From Hydrangea macrophylla (Eukaryota > Streptophyta > Magnoliopsida > Cornales > Hydrangeaceae): 64,000 bases of DNA. A program made the translations under genes and the position numbers. This document shows, one piece after another, positions 22,508-33,589 of the stretch. Where the stretch lies: contig CM066983.1 in NCBI GenBank assembly GCA_033977485.1, positions 66,016,010 through 66,080,009 on the forward strand, in the 5' to 3' direction. The notes under the pieces are model-generated. The model saw only the letters and a list, made by a program, of their open reading frames with translations. It was not told where the DNA came from and did no database searches. The first letter of the stretch is position 1, and the number at the start of each line of letters is the position of its first letter.

Positions 22508-22586
22508 CATGCTCAAAACACTTGAAAGGTACCAAAAATGTAACTATGGAACTATGGAGGCTGACCAATCAGCCAAGGAGATTGAG
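22508..22586 (+). pseudogene. Captured exon 2 of a SEPALLATA-type (AGL2/AGL3 subfamily) MADS-box gene
   Basis: A 79-bp exon with acceptor ...TATGTCAG before it and donor GTAATT after it. It encodes S-MLKTLERYQKCNYGTMEA and then DQSAKEIE, the segment that follows the MADS domain in SEP proteins. The 79-bp length is what I know for SEP exon 2. The -GTMEA-QSAKE ending is closest to the SEP4/AGL3-like branch. Exon 1 with the MADS domain and exon 3 are not nearby, so only this exon with flanking intron DNA was picked up. It lies inside CACTA 1 on the plus strand. Confidence 0.85.
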
Positions 22587-23702
22587 GTAATTTAGTTTCT
22601 TATTATGGTTTCCTCTTCATTTAATATTATTATTATTATTTTATATAGTATTTTTCACGAGCCCTTTCATTGTCTACCTGTCATGTATGTTCTATATATA
22701 GTAAAGCAGCTATCGGGGTACCTAAAGTCTATTATATATATAAATACAGAAGAAAACACTTCCCCCACATCTTGCCACATCAGCTTCACTATATTCCACC
22801 TTAAAATCCTACGCGGCCACACCAGGTTTCTCAGTCCTTTCTTTAGCAAATTTAGAGCATGTTCCACTTCAGTGTTCTTTGTAAACATTTAACTGTGCAC
22901 GCAAACTCCTCCCCTCCCTCATTTATTGTAGCCCCTTCACTTCCTCATTCATTGAATTATGGCTCTTTCCACATTATCTCTAAGTGTGCATTCCTCCCTC
23001 TTTAGATATTTATATTTCTGTATCCCTTCAAAGTTCAAATGTCTTTTGGAAAGACAAGAAATTCTGTTCAAAGTCCAGAAATTGTAGGTTCAACCAGGTA
23101 TGTCAACTTTTCATTGTCTGTTCTCGACTGACTTCGACTTGGTAATTGTTCATTCTCACTTTGGTGTTTTGTATTGAGGCTTTGTATGTGAAGTAACTTC
23201 AAGATTTATGAGATTTTTGATTTTGCTGTCAACAATTTTGATTCATGTATTTATTAATTAGGGAAGAACTTTGAAAATGTGCTATTGGAATGCCCAATTT
23301 CATTAATTGTTTGTTTTCACTTTGGTTTTCGTATTCAAGCTTTGCATGTGAAGTAACTTGAATGGGCCAATTCACAATTTATAAACCTCTTCAATATAGA
23401 TGGTCATATGCGGTCATGCTTAGACTTTCTTAAAATGCTGTGATGGTTGGTTTTGTTGATAGTTTTTTCACAAAAGTGTTATTTTTCCAGATGGTCTGAT
23501 TCAAGATGATGAATTTTCTATCTTGAAAAATGGTTTAGAAATTGTGAATTAACGATCTCAAATTCACGAAACCCGCAAACATGCCATTTACATATGCAAT
23601 TACATTTAATCTAAATTAATGCTATAAATAATAAATAAAAAAAGGGGGAGGAAAAATGTCTTTTATATGGCCATCCGCTAAATCTTTAGGTTCTTTGTGC
23701 AG

Positions 23703-23803
23703 GTGATCAGCCTAATGACCTGGAAATTGAGCGGCTACTTCAAGATGTTGAGAAGTATAGTCTTGCAAGCCATCTGCTTTGGGGCTTATGGGGAATAATC
23801 TCG
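23703..23803 (+). pseudogene. Captured exon of a plant choline/ethanolamine kinase gene
   Basis: A 101-bp exon with acceptor TTTGTGCAG and donor GTACAC. It encodes [20 protein letters not shown] followed by LWGLWGIIS. The [13 protein letters not shown] motif is a hallmark near the C-terminus of plant choline kinases (phosphorylation of choline with ATP, first step to phosphatidylcholine). The kinase catalytic motifs and the following exon are absent. It is a fragment in CACTA 1, same strand as the MADS exon. Confidence 0.8.
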
Positions 23804-24835
23804 GTACACTACACTTTATCTCACCTGTCACGGTTAGAATTTTACCGTATTTGTCAATCTGGAAGAGTGTATTACTGCTGCATCGGACTAGATTGGCCCT
23901 TTTTTTTTTTAAATCCCTAATAGGAAGCATATGAATGCATAAAAAGAGGAACAGATAAATACAAAGATAAGAGGATGAGGATTGTCTTTCAATCGAAGAA
24001 AAACATATGAAAAAAAAAGAAGGTAGAATGTATGGAGTGAGTTCGGTTATGGTTTGTAAGAGAGAATAGGAGAAGAACGTAGAGATTTTCAGAGTAGGGT
24101 GGAATGATAATGATTCATTCCTATACCTTCTCAGTTAATATTTTTAAGATCTAAATTACGAGATTGCATTTCATCATATTATTCCAAATATTAAAACAAA
24201 GAAATGATGCTTAGTGCAACATGGGAAATAACTATACATATAAGAAAAGGGGATCAGTGATTTAGGAAACAATCTGTCTAATAAAACCACAGTCTATGGA
24301 AACTAATCTTCAAGAAATGATGCTAAGTGCAACATGGGAAATAGATCTCATTTTCAATTTCTAATGGAAACTAATAGAACCACAATCTATGTGTGTGGGT
24401 TTGGACTGGACGTTGGAATCAGTGATTCAGGAAACAATTTGTCTAACTGGGCCAATTGTCAATTTTGACTGCCTAGGTTTTTCTTTAATCTACCACTGAA
24501 GTTATTATTGTATGCAGTTGGATATTTTCTAATAGAAGTATTACCATGATATATGGATCTTTTATAATCCTTCCATACAATTTGGGCAACCTCTTTTGCA
24601 AAGGTTGAGGTTTTAGGAACTATAATCGTGCATTCATGTTCCAATGCACTGTCTCATTGTCTTCCTTCGTTATTGTGGAGCAGAGAGGAATACCCAAATA
24701 CGATGATGAGTCAAATTGCATTTCTCAGGTTCTGACTTTTATCTTTTTGTTGATTCTATTATTTTAGGTCATGGGTTTATTGGGAGGAATTTTGTGCGAG
24801 TAAGATCCTTTTGATTTCAAGTTCTAACAAGTACT

Positions 24836-24837
24836 TG

Positions 24838-24885
<48 letters not shown>

Positions 24886-24915
24886 CTACTCTCTATTATG
24901 TGATCTCACTCTTGC

Positions 24916-24977
<62 letters not shown>

Positions 24978-24980
24978 TCC
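24836..24980 (+). repeat. (CT)n then (CA)n microsatellite
   Basis: Two long CT runs separated by a short duplicated TACTCTCTATT-like unit, followed by a CA run. Confidence 0.9.
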
Positions 24981-25206
24981 TGTCTCTCCTTTCTACTCTC
25001 TATTCTGTGAATCTATTAAATTATTAATCACTTCCTTTGAAAATTTGCTATCTGATGAGTAATATCGTTTGTTAGTTCATTGTTTTCACTTTGCTATTTA
25101 ATTGGTTGTTGTGTAATGCCAACTTAACTTGTGTGAAACTTGTGTTTCTCAGTGGATCATGCTTATGGTCTTTGAATTGGCTTTTTCATCATTTTCTCAG
25201 TTGCAG

Positions 25207-25318
25207 GATTAAAACCAGGCAATTCTCCAATATTCAATATCACATCTTTGGCACCAGCACGCAGGAATGGTGCTGATGATTTTCTCAATTCCAAAAACGA
25301 TAAAAATGACTATGACTG
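25207..25318 (+). pseudogene. Captured exon of a BPP1-like (basic proline-rich) plant gene
   Basis: A 112-bp exon with acceptor TTGCAG and donor GTAATG. It encodes LKPGNSPIFNITSLAPARR, then NGADDFLNSKNDKNDYDW. The NSPIFNI...DDFLNS..DKNDYDW pattern matches the conserved N-terminal region of plant basic proline-rich proteins, some of which are microtubule-associated. The reading frame is open throughout. It is again an isolated exon with intron flanks. Confidence 0.75.
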
Positions 25319-25476
25319 GTAATGTGATATCATCTCTTACATTTCTATTTCTGATTTTTTTTTTTGATTTCAAGTTGTTTCATATGAAATCATCATTAGC
25401 TCAAGGAGCAGATCTATAGGGAAAAACAGAATTGGATTTTCTCATACTTCTTGCCAAGAAAACAATCTTTAACAAT

Positions 25477-27090
25477 CTTAGACTTGAAAATTCTTAGTTT
25501 TTGAGGTTTTGAGTAGTGAAAAGGTAAACTGCTTAACCAAACGCCACGAAACCTTACTCGTACCTCAAACATGCCTAAATAAACTTGCGGGAACTAACGG
25601 AATGCATAACAGATTCACGGTTCACAAATAATGCGAAAAAGTGACTTTTTCATCACTTAGACTTGAAATTCTTAGCTTTTGAGGTTTTGAGTAGTGAAAC
25701 GGTAAACCACTTAACCAAACGCCATGAAACCTTACTCGTACCTCAAACATGCCTAAATAAACTTTGGAACTAACGAAATGCATAACGGATTCACGGTTCA
25801 CAAATAATGCGAAAAAAATGAATGTTTCATCACTTAGACTTGAAAATTCTTAGTTTTTGAGGTTTTGAGTAGTGAAACAGTAAACCGCTTAATCAAACGC
25901 CACGAAACCTTACTCGCACCTCAAACATGCCTAAATAAACTTGTGGGGAACTAACGAAATGCATAACGGATTCACGGTTCACAAATAATGCAAAAAAATG
26001 ACTTTTTCATCACTTAGACTTGAAAATTCTTAGTTTTTGAGGTTTTGAGTAGTGAAATGGTAAACCGCTTAACCAAACGCCACGAAACCTTACTCGCACC
26101 TCCAACATGCCTAAATAAACTTGCGGGAACTAAAGGAATGCATAACGGATTCACAGTTCACAAATAATGCGAAAAAAATGACTTTTTCATCACTTAGACT
26201 TGAAAATTCTTAGTTTTTGAGGTTTTGAGTAGTGAAATGGTAAATCGCTTAACCAAATGCCACGAAACCTTACTCGCACCTCAAATATGCCTAAATAAAC
26301 TTGCGGGAACTAACGGAATGCTTAACAGAATCACGGTTCACAAATAATGCGAAAAGATGACTCTTTCATCACTTAGGCTTGAAAAAGCTTAGTTTTTGAG
26401 GTTTTGAGTAGTGAAATGGTAAACTATGTATCCGAATACCACGAAATCTCACTCGTACCTCAAACGTGCCTAAATAAACTTGTGGGAACTAACGGAATGC
26501 ATAACAGAATCACGGTTCACAAATAATGCAAAAAAATGACTCTTTCATCACTTAGGCTTGAAAAAGCTTAGTTTTGAGGTTTTGAGTATTAAAACGGTAA
26601 ACCGTGTATCCGAATACCACAAAACCTTACTCGCACCTCAAACATGCCTAAATAAACTTATGGGAACTAACAGAATGCATAACGGAATCGCGATTCACAA
26701 ATAATGCGAAAAAATGACTCTTTCATCACTTAGGCTTGAAAAGGCTTAGTTTTTGAGGTTTTGAGTAGTGAAACGTTAAACTGCTTAACCAAATGCCACA
26801 AAACCTTACTCGTATCTCAAACATGCCTAAATAAACTTTTGGGAACTAACGGAATGCATAAAAAAATCACGGTTCACACAAAATGTGAAAAAATGACTCT
26901 TTCATCACTTAGGCTTTGAAAAAACGTAGTTTTAGGGTTTTGAGGGGTGAAATTTTAAACCACTAAACAAAACGTCACGAAACCTTACTCGCACCTCAAA
27001 CATGCGTAAATAAACTTGTGAGAACTAGCCGAATGCATGACGGAATCATGGTTCACAAATGATGCGAAAAAATGACTCTTTCATCATTCC
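25477..27090 (+). repeat. Tandem array of nine 179-bp units inside CACTA 1
   Basis: Unit starts (CTTAG[AG]CTTGAAA) fall at 25477, 25656, 25833, 26013, 26193, 26372, 26551, 26729 and 26908: spacing 177-180 bp. Each unit carries TTTTTGAGGTTTTGAGTAGT, a CACGAAACCTTACTCG[CT]ACC segment and ACGGTTCACAAATAATGCG. Central units are most alike and the end units are more diverged, as expected from unequal exchange. The array lies between the captured exons and the right subterminal zone. Confidence 0.93.
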
Positions 27091-27489
27091 GAGTCCCCGA
27101 ACACATTGTGGTCTCTCAAAACCCCCAAACATAGTTTTACTCTTTTATTATTTTATATACAACTAATTAATGAAAACTTTTTCTTATTTGTAGGTACAAA
27201 GTTTCACATTTTGATGGAAGGTTCTAACAAGCGAACCACTTTTTTTGTTGGGCTAACTTTTTTTTGTTGCTTTTATGGTTTTGTTAGTACTTTTTGATGA
27301 ATATATGTAATATGTATATGTTATTAGTTTAGCACTGGACTCGGATCGATTGTATATTTTTTTGTTCATCCCAATTAATTGGTTGATATTGAGATGAATC
27401 GATGAAATTTAGTAGTTGAAATAGATTATTGAGTTGGATTTAATTTTGTACAGGGTGGTATTGTATATATGTATAGGGTGGTATATATT

Positions 27490-27905
27490 ATTTTTACAGG
27501 GTGATATTTATGTCACTTTTACAGTATTTATGTCACTTTTAAGACTTTTATTTAATAATTTTGTTTTGTATTTATGTCGCTTTTCTACTTTTATGTCACT
27601 CTAGGTTAAAAGTGACATAAATAAGATGGTATTTATGTCACTTTTAAGTATTTATGTCACTTTTAAGACTTTGATGTAATAATTTTGTTTGGTATTTATG
27701 TCACTTTTCTACTTTTATGTCACTTTAGGTTAAAAGTGACATAAACAAAATGGTATTTATGTCACTTTTTATTAACAAATGTGTTGGTTCTATGAAACAT
27801 TTATGTCACTTTTTTAAAAGTATTTATGTCACTTTTTGCTGGAAAAAAAGTGACATAAATGCCTATTTATGTCACTTTTTAAGTGACATAAAAGGCATTT
27901 TTCCT
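27490..27905. repeat. Right subterminal repeats of CACTA 1
   Basis: Many TTTATGTCACTTTT and GTGACATAAA motifs, including a duplicated unit of about 120 bp (27535-27640 against 27650-27770). Confidence 0.85.
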
Positions 27906-27912
27906 TGTAGTG

Positions 27913-28450
27913 ATAACTCGATTGATTAAACTTCTGGGATTCTCATGCACTTGAACTTCCTTCGATCGATCGATCGAAACCTCGATCGCTTGAGGGATCT
28001 TCGATCGCTTGAACTTCAGTTTTCATTTTGAATTGTCTTCCTTATAATCAAGCATTCCCTTTTATCCTGCTATTCATTTCTTCACACAGCAAAACAGTGA
28101 TCTACATAAATAATAGCTAAAACAACACAACTTCTCATAGATTAGTCATATTGTATAAAAGCTGGCGTTGTAATACAAATCGCAGATAAAACAGGGAGTT
28201 GGAGACTTAATCAGTGTATTTCTCTATTTTAGCGCGGTTGTATTTTACAAATGGGTGACTTAATATATAGTCCTAATATAGACACCTTACCAGAAATTGA
28301 ACCCTTTTAAAAATGAAACTAGAAATAGGTCCTGAATTTATTTTGAGGATCAAAATACCCCTATATAATTATATGTAGAAATATATATACACACACATGT
28401 ATAGTATTTACTTCCCACAATCAAGGTTTTGAAATTCAAAACCCATATTA
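27913..28450. other. Flank of CACTA 1, probable continuation of the LTR of element C
   Basis: TTCGATCGATCGATCGAA and TTCGATCGCTTGA phrases at 27960-28015 resemble those left of the CACTA element. After about 28020 I recognise nothing and see no gene. Confidence 0.45.
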
Positions 28451-28452
28451 AC

Positions 28453-28453
<1 letters not shown>

Positions 28454-28516
<63 letters not shown>
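28454..28516 (+). repeat. (TA)n(GA)n compound microsatellite
   Basis: A TA run passing directly into a GA run. Confidence 0.9.
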
Positions 28517-28521
<5 letters not shown>

Positions 28522-29339
28522 AAGTTGATGGAGAGAAAGAAAGAAGATCATCGATACTACCTCCGCAACATCATGTCCACCACCTTGAACTTCATAGGCA
28601 ATTCATGAAGATCGTTAACACAGAAGCTCGATTCACTATCGAGTATGTAATCTAAGAATTTTGGCATAAATTTCTCATACTTTTGGAACAAATCTCACTT
28701 AGCTTCGATTCAAACATTGGAGTTTTCTGAGAAAAAATGGTTATTGTTTTGATTAGGGCTTGGCTTCACACTAAAGGTTTTCGATTCGACGACGACGACT
28801 GGAAAACTGCATGACAGCAATGGCTAGAACACTAACTCGAGTCTTTCGTTTAACCTCTATAATCTTTTCATTTTTTCTACATTATATTTGTTTTGTTTGT
28901 AGTTTTTTGGTAATGTGGAAAATTTCATGATCGCTAAGAGAATAATAGTGAGAAATTTGTTTGTGTGTATATATATTTGAATAAAAGTTTCGCAAAGAAT
29001 TTGTCTTATTAAAATTTTTTGTTTTTGAACAGAAGTGAGAAATTTTCTCATCAAATTTGTGGTTGTTTGGTGAGAACTTATCACTTTGTGAATGAGAAGT
29101 GATAAATTTATGATAAATATGGTCTGCATGTGTGTATATATCTGAACAAAAGTGAGAAATTCTCACTAAATAACCACAAATTTCTTGCCTTAAATTAAAA
29201 CTCGAAAAAAAACCTTTGCTAATACCATTACGCATATACATAACACAAATATGATTATTTTCAAAAGAAAGACATGCAGGCTTACTGAGAAGTTTTTCAC
29301 TTAATAATGAGAAAATATTCTTCACATTAAGTAAGAAAT

Positions 29340-29639
29340 TCTCACTATATAATAAGAAAATCATCCGTTGATTTTAGGGATATTAATCTCATTATTCATG
29401 ATCTCCTAAAAATACGCTTTCCATAATTGTATATAACACGAATTTGGAAGTATTTTGAATATACACTGCTGTAGATATATATATATATATATATATATAA
29501 GGTGAGAAATTCTCACATTACTCTTTTAAACCGAAATCCCTTGATTTTAGGAATATTAATCCCCTTATCCATGATCTCCTAAAAATTCGTTTCCCATAAT
29601 TGCATATACCACGATTTTGGAAGTGTTTTGAATATACAC

Positions 29640-29701
<62 letters not shown>

Positions 29702-29720
29702 GAATTTCGCACTATATTAA
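29340..29720. repeat. Direct duplication of about 185 bp with microsatellite ends
   Basis: TTGATTTTAGG[GA]ATATTAATC, ATCTCCTAAAAAT and TTTTGAATATACAC appear in the same order at 29350-29470 and 29540-29640, each copy ending in a (TA)n or (CT)n(TA)n tract. Weaker copies of ATCCATGATCTCC appear near 29940 and 30700. There is no coding signal over 28600-30100 beyond chance frames. Confidence 0.6.
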
Positions 29721-30128
29721 GAGAATTTCTCACCTTTTTGTCAGCAACCTTCAATCTTCCATACAAAATAATCTGTTATTTCTGTGATTCAAATCAATAT
29801 AAAACATGCAGATCATTTTCTACTATAAATGAATTACATATAGATCATTTTACCAGAGTGAGGAAAGTCCTTGATTTTAGCAAACAAATTTGAAAATTGA
29901 GTAAAATAAGGAAACTACATGATTTTAGCAATATTTATTCTCTTATCCATGATCTCCATGGATTACACTTGCCATACCCGTCATTCACACGTCTTATTTG
30001 TGCTGGTGGTACATATATACATTTAATCATATGGCCAATTTCGAATGCTCTAATAACAAATTTCTCACTAAGTAATGCAAATTTCTCACTTTTTGAATGG
30101 ATATAATACAAAATTTCTCACAACTAAG

Positions 30129-30410
30129 GCTTAGTTTGGCCCCCACGTGGCTTTTTAAAAGGAGCTTATGAAATTTAATACTAAGTTGTTTGATAATTTT
30201 ATACAAATGACACACTACTCTTCAAAAAGACATCATGAAACCAAAAATCAACCTTGAGCTTTTAAAAGCTCCATTCTAGAGCTTGTAAAGCTCCTCTAAA
30301 AAAGCCCTAAGTTCAATTTTTGCAAAGCTCATAAACTAGTTACCAAATGAATTAACATGAAATTGTGCTTTAAAAAAAGGAGAAGCACCAAAATGGGGGC
30401 CAAACTAAGC
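30129..30410. mobile_element. MITE with GCTTAGTTTGGCCCCCA ends
   Basis: A 282-bp block with perfect 17-bp inverted ends GCTTAGTTTGGCCCCCA / TGGGGGCCAAACTAAGC. The interior repeats AGCTTTTAAAAGCTCC-like hairpins. Target duplication is unclear, so superfamily is not assigned. Confidence 0.75.
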
Positions 30411-31574
30411 TTAAGTCACTTCTTCCAACAAGCTTATCACCAAATTCTCAAATTATGAATTTCAGCATGATTTCGCACTATATTGTGAATTACAGTTATG
30501 AATTTTGCACTATATTGTGAGAATTTCTCACCTTTTTATCAGCAACCTTCAATCTTCCGCACAAAATTATCTATTATTTCTATGATTCGAATCAATAAAA
30601 CATACAAATCATTTTCTACTATAAACATATTACATACAGATTTAAAAAGGCATTGTTTTGAACCACAAATCAACATGATTTTTGGGATAAAAATCATTAT
30701 CCATGATCTCCTTACAATCTGCTCCATTTATTAACTACCTCATATAACTTTATTTGAATTTCACATGTGTCATATATATATATATATATATATACAGTTA
30801 TGTATATATATATATGACAAGGGTATAATGGTCTGGATTTATACTAACCATTTAGGAATACGGACTAATTACTGATTTCTATTGCAAATTAAGGATTAAT
30901 TTCTATACACCAAATCAAGGCAGGATCAATTCCTATTAATGGCCATAATTAGGGACCAAATTGTATATTTCTATTTACAAATACCCTGCTGATCATCGGG
31001 GATCACCCTTTGTTTATCTTTTTGGTTTCCTTTCCATATATTGTAATAATGAAATTGTGGAGCTAGAGCTCTATCTTGTTTGATTTGGAAACCTTGGAAG
31101 GATTTTGAAAATGATGCATTATGTAACCAAACTTCTTATAGTTAGTTTTGAATTCGTCCGAACTCATAAGTTCATGTTTTATAAACTTTATTTGTTAAAT
31201 TCGGATCTTGAAGGACTATGGATAGAGTTTTGTGAATCGAAACAAACAAGCCTTAGCTTGTTTCGTTATTGTTTCTTTTCATATATGGATTCGTAAGATT
31301 AAACTTTGATTTTGAAAGCTTGTTGTAGCTTGAGAAGTTTGGAACTATGTTTGCATGTTTGGAGTGGTGTAAGGAATAAGGGTTGAATGGATCCTTAGCA
31401 AATTTCTGCTACTAGAAGGAATTCTGCTAAAGGGTCATTCGACCGGTCGAAGGGGGTCGTTCGACCGGTCGAAATACCCCCTGCCATAAATCTTTTTCTA
31501 CCACTTCTGGAAAATTTCAAAAGGTTTTGATTGGTTCTTAGGTTACCTTTGGGACACTACAACAAAAAACCCTT

Positions 31575-32140
31575 ATTATGACTTTAAAAAAGAGTCATAA
31601 ATGTATATTTATGACTCTTTTTTAAGCTTTTAAAATAAGTCATAACATTGCAGTCATAAATAAGTTCGAGTTTGTTAAAAAAGTCATAAATAATTATTAC
31701 TTTTACAACAGTTCTAAAAAAATAGTCATAAAAAATGAGTGCTTTCAAATTGTTTATGACTATTTTTTAATTGATACAGTCATAAATAATCTTCAAAAAA
31801 GTCATAAATAGCCTTTTAAAAAAGTCATAAATAATCTTTAAAAAAGTCATAAATAGCCTTTTAAAAAAGTCATAAATAATCTTCAAAAAAGTAATAAATA
31901 ACCCTTTAAAAAGTCGTAAATAATCTTCAAATTAGTCATAAATAACCATTTAAAAAGTCATAAACAATCTTCAAAAAAGTCATAAATAACCTTTAAATAG
32001 TCATAAATAATATTTAAAATAGTCATAAATAACCTTCAAAAAGTCATAAATAATCTTTTTATAGTCATAAATAATCTTCAAAACAGTCATAAATAACATA
32101 TTAAAAGTCATAAATAATGACACTATTTATGACTTTAGTA
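31575..32140. repeat. Left subterminal array of CACTA 2
   Basis: About 16 tandem copies of a 21-22-bp unit, AGTCATAAATAATCTTCAAA or AGTCATAAATAACCTTTAAA, run from 31785 to 32130. Inverted copies lie nearer the end. Confidence 0.88.
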
Positions 32141-32671
32141 GAACTATTGCTAATTTATGATTGTTTTTTTATGAAACAGTCATATATAATATAAAACACA
32201 TTTAAAGAAAAAAAATATTTTGTTGATAATCCAACAATCAAGATTACACAATTCAAATACATCATCAAAACATGCATGTTACAAATCAACTCAAGAACCA
32301 TATTCAGATATTATCTTCCTTCCAACCAAAATTTTTCAATAATCAATCTAATAATTAGTTATGTACAAGAAAAATGTAATAGTAACCACTAAGTATGTAT
32401 TAAACCAACAAACCAATAATGTATATGTAACATTGTTAAAAAAAAATAAAAATAAATAAATAAAAACAAGATTAATGTCTATTTAAACTCTTCAATCTCC
32501 GCTAGTACATCAACTTATTTGCAATATTTGTTCCATGTAGTCTAACTGTGTAACACTGAAACAAAAATGAAATCAATGTATTAGATTCTATATAACGAGT
32601 ATATAATTTTCTTAAATTGTAAAAATATAGATTACCTGGAAAAAGGAAAAAATGTTGAAATTTTCAATACT

Positions 32672-32764
32672 TAAATGGATTCTTGAATGAACTCAATGAA
32701 CTCAAGTTGAAGTACATTTAGCTCGTGGCTTTCATATTTCACTTTTGTGACAACTCTTTCATCT
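32672..32764 (-). pseudogene. Last exon of an Ulp1-like protease gene in CACTA 2
   Basis: After the acceptor TTTTTCAG the minus strand encodes DERVVTKVKYESHELN, then VLQLEFIEFIQESI and a stop. This fits the C-terminal tail that follows the catalytic Cys segment in transposon Ulp1-like proteins. It lies 157 bp downstream of the Cys exon. Confidence 0.65.
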
Positions 32765-32921
32765 GAAAAAGTTCAGGAAAGAATGAGATGTTAAGGATGT
32801 ATTCCCTCCCCACAACTCCAACACATATGAAAAAAAAAAAATTCCACAATTTGTGAATCAAAGTAAAACAAGAAGAAGAGAAAATTTGACGACACATTTA
32901 CAAAGAATACTATGATAATAC

Positions 32922-33017
32922 CTTTATCTTGATAGATTTGGATGGATTCTCCATTATCACTTTCATGAAAAGTAACATATAGTATCCACATTCATAATTT
33001 CCTGGTTGCTTTGGTCC
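32922..33017 (-). pseudogene. Catalytic-Cys exon of an Ulp1-like (C48) protease in CACTA 2
   Basis: A 96-bp, 32-codon exon between acceptor TTCATAG and donor GTATTA. It encodes GPKQPGNYECGYYMLLFMKV and then IMENPSKSIKIK. The Q-x8-C spacing with ECGYYM is the Gln/Cys part of the C48 active site seen in plant transposon Ulp1-like proteins (Cys codon 32988-32990). A likely upstream exon near 33306-33370 encodes FKFQRKKKAKTNLTIRK, but the splice phase does not join cleanly. The His and Asp segments were not found, so it is a remnant. Confidence 0.8.
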
Positions 33018-33589
33018 CTATGAATAAATGTATAACAAATATTAGACAAACAATAAATTACTGCAATCACAAGTCGTGGTAAAACTAACTTATTTTGGAA
33101 TGAATGTTGACCTAGAATTTCTAAAACTTTCGACAGAGTCTCCTCTATAAATAGAACCTCCCAAAAATTTCAAACAATGAAAACATACCCAGCAACAATT
33201 GAATAACCGCAACATACATTATATCAATACATTAACCATAACATACTAAGTATAATTTAAACAGCTACCATTATATCTACCATGTTTTTATTCAGATTTA
33301 ATTACCTTTACGAATTGTCAAATTGGTTTTGGCCTTCTTTTTCCTTTGAAATTTAAAGCCTTGAGTCCACTTCAAGACAATATTAAAAGTTAAAATTAGA
33401 TAATAAAACGTCACTTCAATACAATATTCTCACACACAACGATTACAACACGAAAAATTATTAGAAAATTCGATGACTAAGCGTCCACAACTTTCTACAA
33501 TGCAACCACAATAAGAGGTAATTAATTATAATTCAACTTCTAAACGCAAGAATAAAACACCACAAAGTATTTTATTTTATTACACCTTA

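Larger units (their letters stand above)
19640..27912. mobile_element. CACTA element 1 (8,273 bp), non-autonomous, carrying captured host exons
   Basis: Left end CACTACAAGAAAAAAATAC; right end, read inward, CACTACAAGGAAAAATGCC. The 3-bp target duplication is exact: ATA at 19637-19639 and 27913-27915. Both subterminal zones are dense in GTGACATAAA/TTTATGTCAC motifs, the expected binding sites of a CACTA TNPA-like protein. I found no transposase. The interior holds a perfect 52-bp inverted repeat, three captured exons with splice signals, several (GA)n/(CT)n tracts and a 179-bp tandem array. It must have been mobilised in trans. Confidence 0.92.

Noticed and set aside
28857..29364. Overlapping minus-strand open frames
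   Set aside because: They are AT-rich chance frames over diverged GAGAAATTTCTCAC-type repeats, with no domain.
31575..32140. Regular 21-22-bp repeats resembling a CRISPR array
   Set aside because: The repeats are AT-rich, without unique spacers, and lie at the end of a CACTA element in a plant genome.
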